Below are positions 63,101 to 64,000 of a stretch of 64,000 nt of DNA, in pieces. The notes below the pieces were generated by a model. It made no database searches. It had not been told where the DNA came from and was given only the letters and a program-made list of their open reading frames with translations. The DNA lies in assembly GCA_008921705.1 (NCBI GenBank), contig VFFE01007878.1, forward strand, positions 839,193 through 903,192, read 5' to 3'. The translations under genes and the position numbers were made by a program. The first letter of the stretch is position 1. The number at the start of each line of letters is the position of its first letter. The DNA comes from Burhinus oedicnemus. Its lineage: Eukaryota > Chordata > Aves > Charadriiformes > Burhinidae.

Positions 63101-64000
63101 TAATGAAGTTGTTAAGAAAGCAAAAGGCACACAACACCAACAGTCATCACATATTTAATTCATTGCTTTGTTCATTCTTTCCCATTACAAATGTACTAAA
63201 TGACAATATAATTATAACCTAAAGCTGTTGGTAATTATATGCAAAGTGCTATAATAGCAATGAAACCCTAATGCCGAGAGAGAGGGAGAGAAAGAGACTG
63301 AGGGAAGCCAGAGTCAAAATAACCATTACTCATTGTACTCCTGGGTACCCCCTAAAATTGTTTGATTCTGACGGGTAACCCAACCTGCAAATTACCTGAA
63401 AAAAAAATCAGGTCAGGTATAGAGAAAACAAATTAATTACCAGGAAATTACTTGTTGGTGTTGAGCCAAGTATTAGCTCATCAGCATTCTGCACCATTGG
63501 AAGAGAGTGGAGTGAAGGTGAACAATACTGACTTGCATCAGGAGCTGGAAGCAGGGAACAGCAAAAGGAAAAGCCTTATTGGAAACTTTCCTTCTACTGC
63601 TATGACCTTTCTTCCAGCCAACCTTCAACTTAATATCCAGTGCCAGAGTGTGTGCTACCACCATATCACCGTTCTCCTCACCTTCCTCCTGCCTTGGACA
63701 TGGGCTGTACTACCTGCAGAAAGCCACTCTTTGGCTCTCCATAGGGCCTGGGGTGAGCCGTCCTGGCAGGGACCATCCCTGCACCTTCTGGTCTCTCGTG
63801 GCACCTGCCAGAAGAGCTCCTCAATTCCTTTGGCATTTGGGATAATTCTACCAGCAAATCAACCAAGACCAACAAAGTCTCAGACCTGAGATGTATTGTA
63901 ATCTAGATGTCTCTCATCTTACGTAAACTGATTATTTTCTGGCTAGAAATGAGAGCCTGGCTCACACAATTTGTTAAGGGAATGTTTGATTTGTGCTTAT
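60124..64000. other. intergenic sequence, no gene seen
   Basis: AT-rich DNA with a simple repeat at 62.5 kb, a T-run at about 63002-63015 and a GA-rich patch at about 63273-63300. A small hairpin-like ACCTGA, A-run, TCAGGT lies near 63395-63415. A 145-codon plus-strand frame (63452-63889) has no recognisable domain. No transposon, RNA gene or exon is recognised. Confidence 0.6.
62472..62515 (+). repeat. TA/CA alternating simple sequence
   Basis: An interrupted tract of TGTATATATATG, TACATG and CATACACATACAC, alternating purine and pyrimidine. Confidence 0.85.

Noticed and set aside
63452..63889. 145-codon plus-strand frame as a gene
   Set aside because: No recognisable domain or exon signals.
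1..64000. A novel multi-gene system, CRISPR array or operon
   Set aside because: The window has eukaryotic intergenic character. There are no regularly spaced repeats, no co-directional gene cluster and no prokaryotic gene structure.

Overview
This window looks like an AT-rich, gene-poor stretch of a bird nuclear genome. The main evidence is its interspersed repeats. Six copies of CR1 LINEs carry the avian-type 3' tail (variants of ATTCTATG/ATTCTGTG next to a GTTGGACTAGATGATCT-like stem), and there are two solo LTRs of avian endogenous-retrovirus type. No Alu, B1/B2, L1 or bacterial gene organisation is present. The species cannot be named from what is visible.

I find no convincing host protein-coding exon, tRNA, rRNA or CRISPR array. 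Nearly all open frames are short, have no recognisable domain and lie in ordinary AT-rich sequence. The only frames with recognisable protein homology belong to CR1 retrotransposons, and all of those are broken.

Layout. 1-5.2 kb is plain intergenic sequence, ending in an unidentified segment joined to a plus-strand CR1 tail (5203-5298). 7.74-8.87 kb is an isolated CpG-rich island (about 57 CpGs by hand count) with homeodomain/TCF-like motifs at its right edge; it is the best candidate for a functional regulatory element here. 8.9-29.5 kb is intergenic, with small CR1 tails at 14.9 kb (+) and 22.9 kb (-), a possible very old CR1 at 13.0 kb, and a pyrimidine-rich asymmetric tract at 23.3-23.8 kb. 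29.5-30.8 kb is a minus-strand CR1 split by a 365-bp solo LTR with a 6-bp target duplication. 30.8-39.9 kb is repeat-poor, with a second, weaker CpG cluster at 34.9-35.5 kb. 39.9-43.25 kb is a long, near-complete CR1 on the minus strand carrying ORF1 esterase, endonuclease and reverse-transcriptase remnants. Its 5' edge abuts an 87-bp sequence that recurs 2.1 kb away, and 0.6 kb further on there is an interleaved pair of inverted repeats. 52.6 kb has another truncated CR1. 59.0-60.1 kb is a 1,089-bp solo LTR with a 5-bp target duplication. The remainder is intergenic.

No genes work together here. The window records repeat insertion and decay, with a few candidate regulatory islands. Conservation and transcription cannot be judged from one sequence, so statements about regulation are inference.
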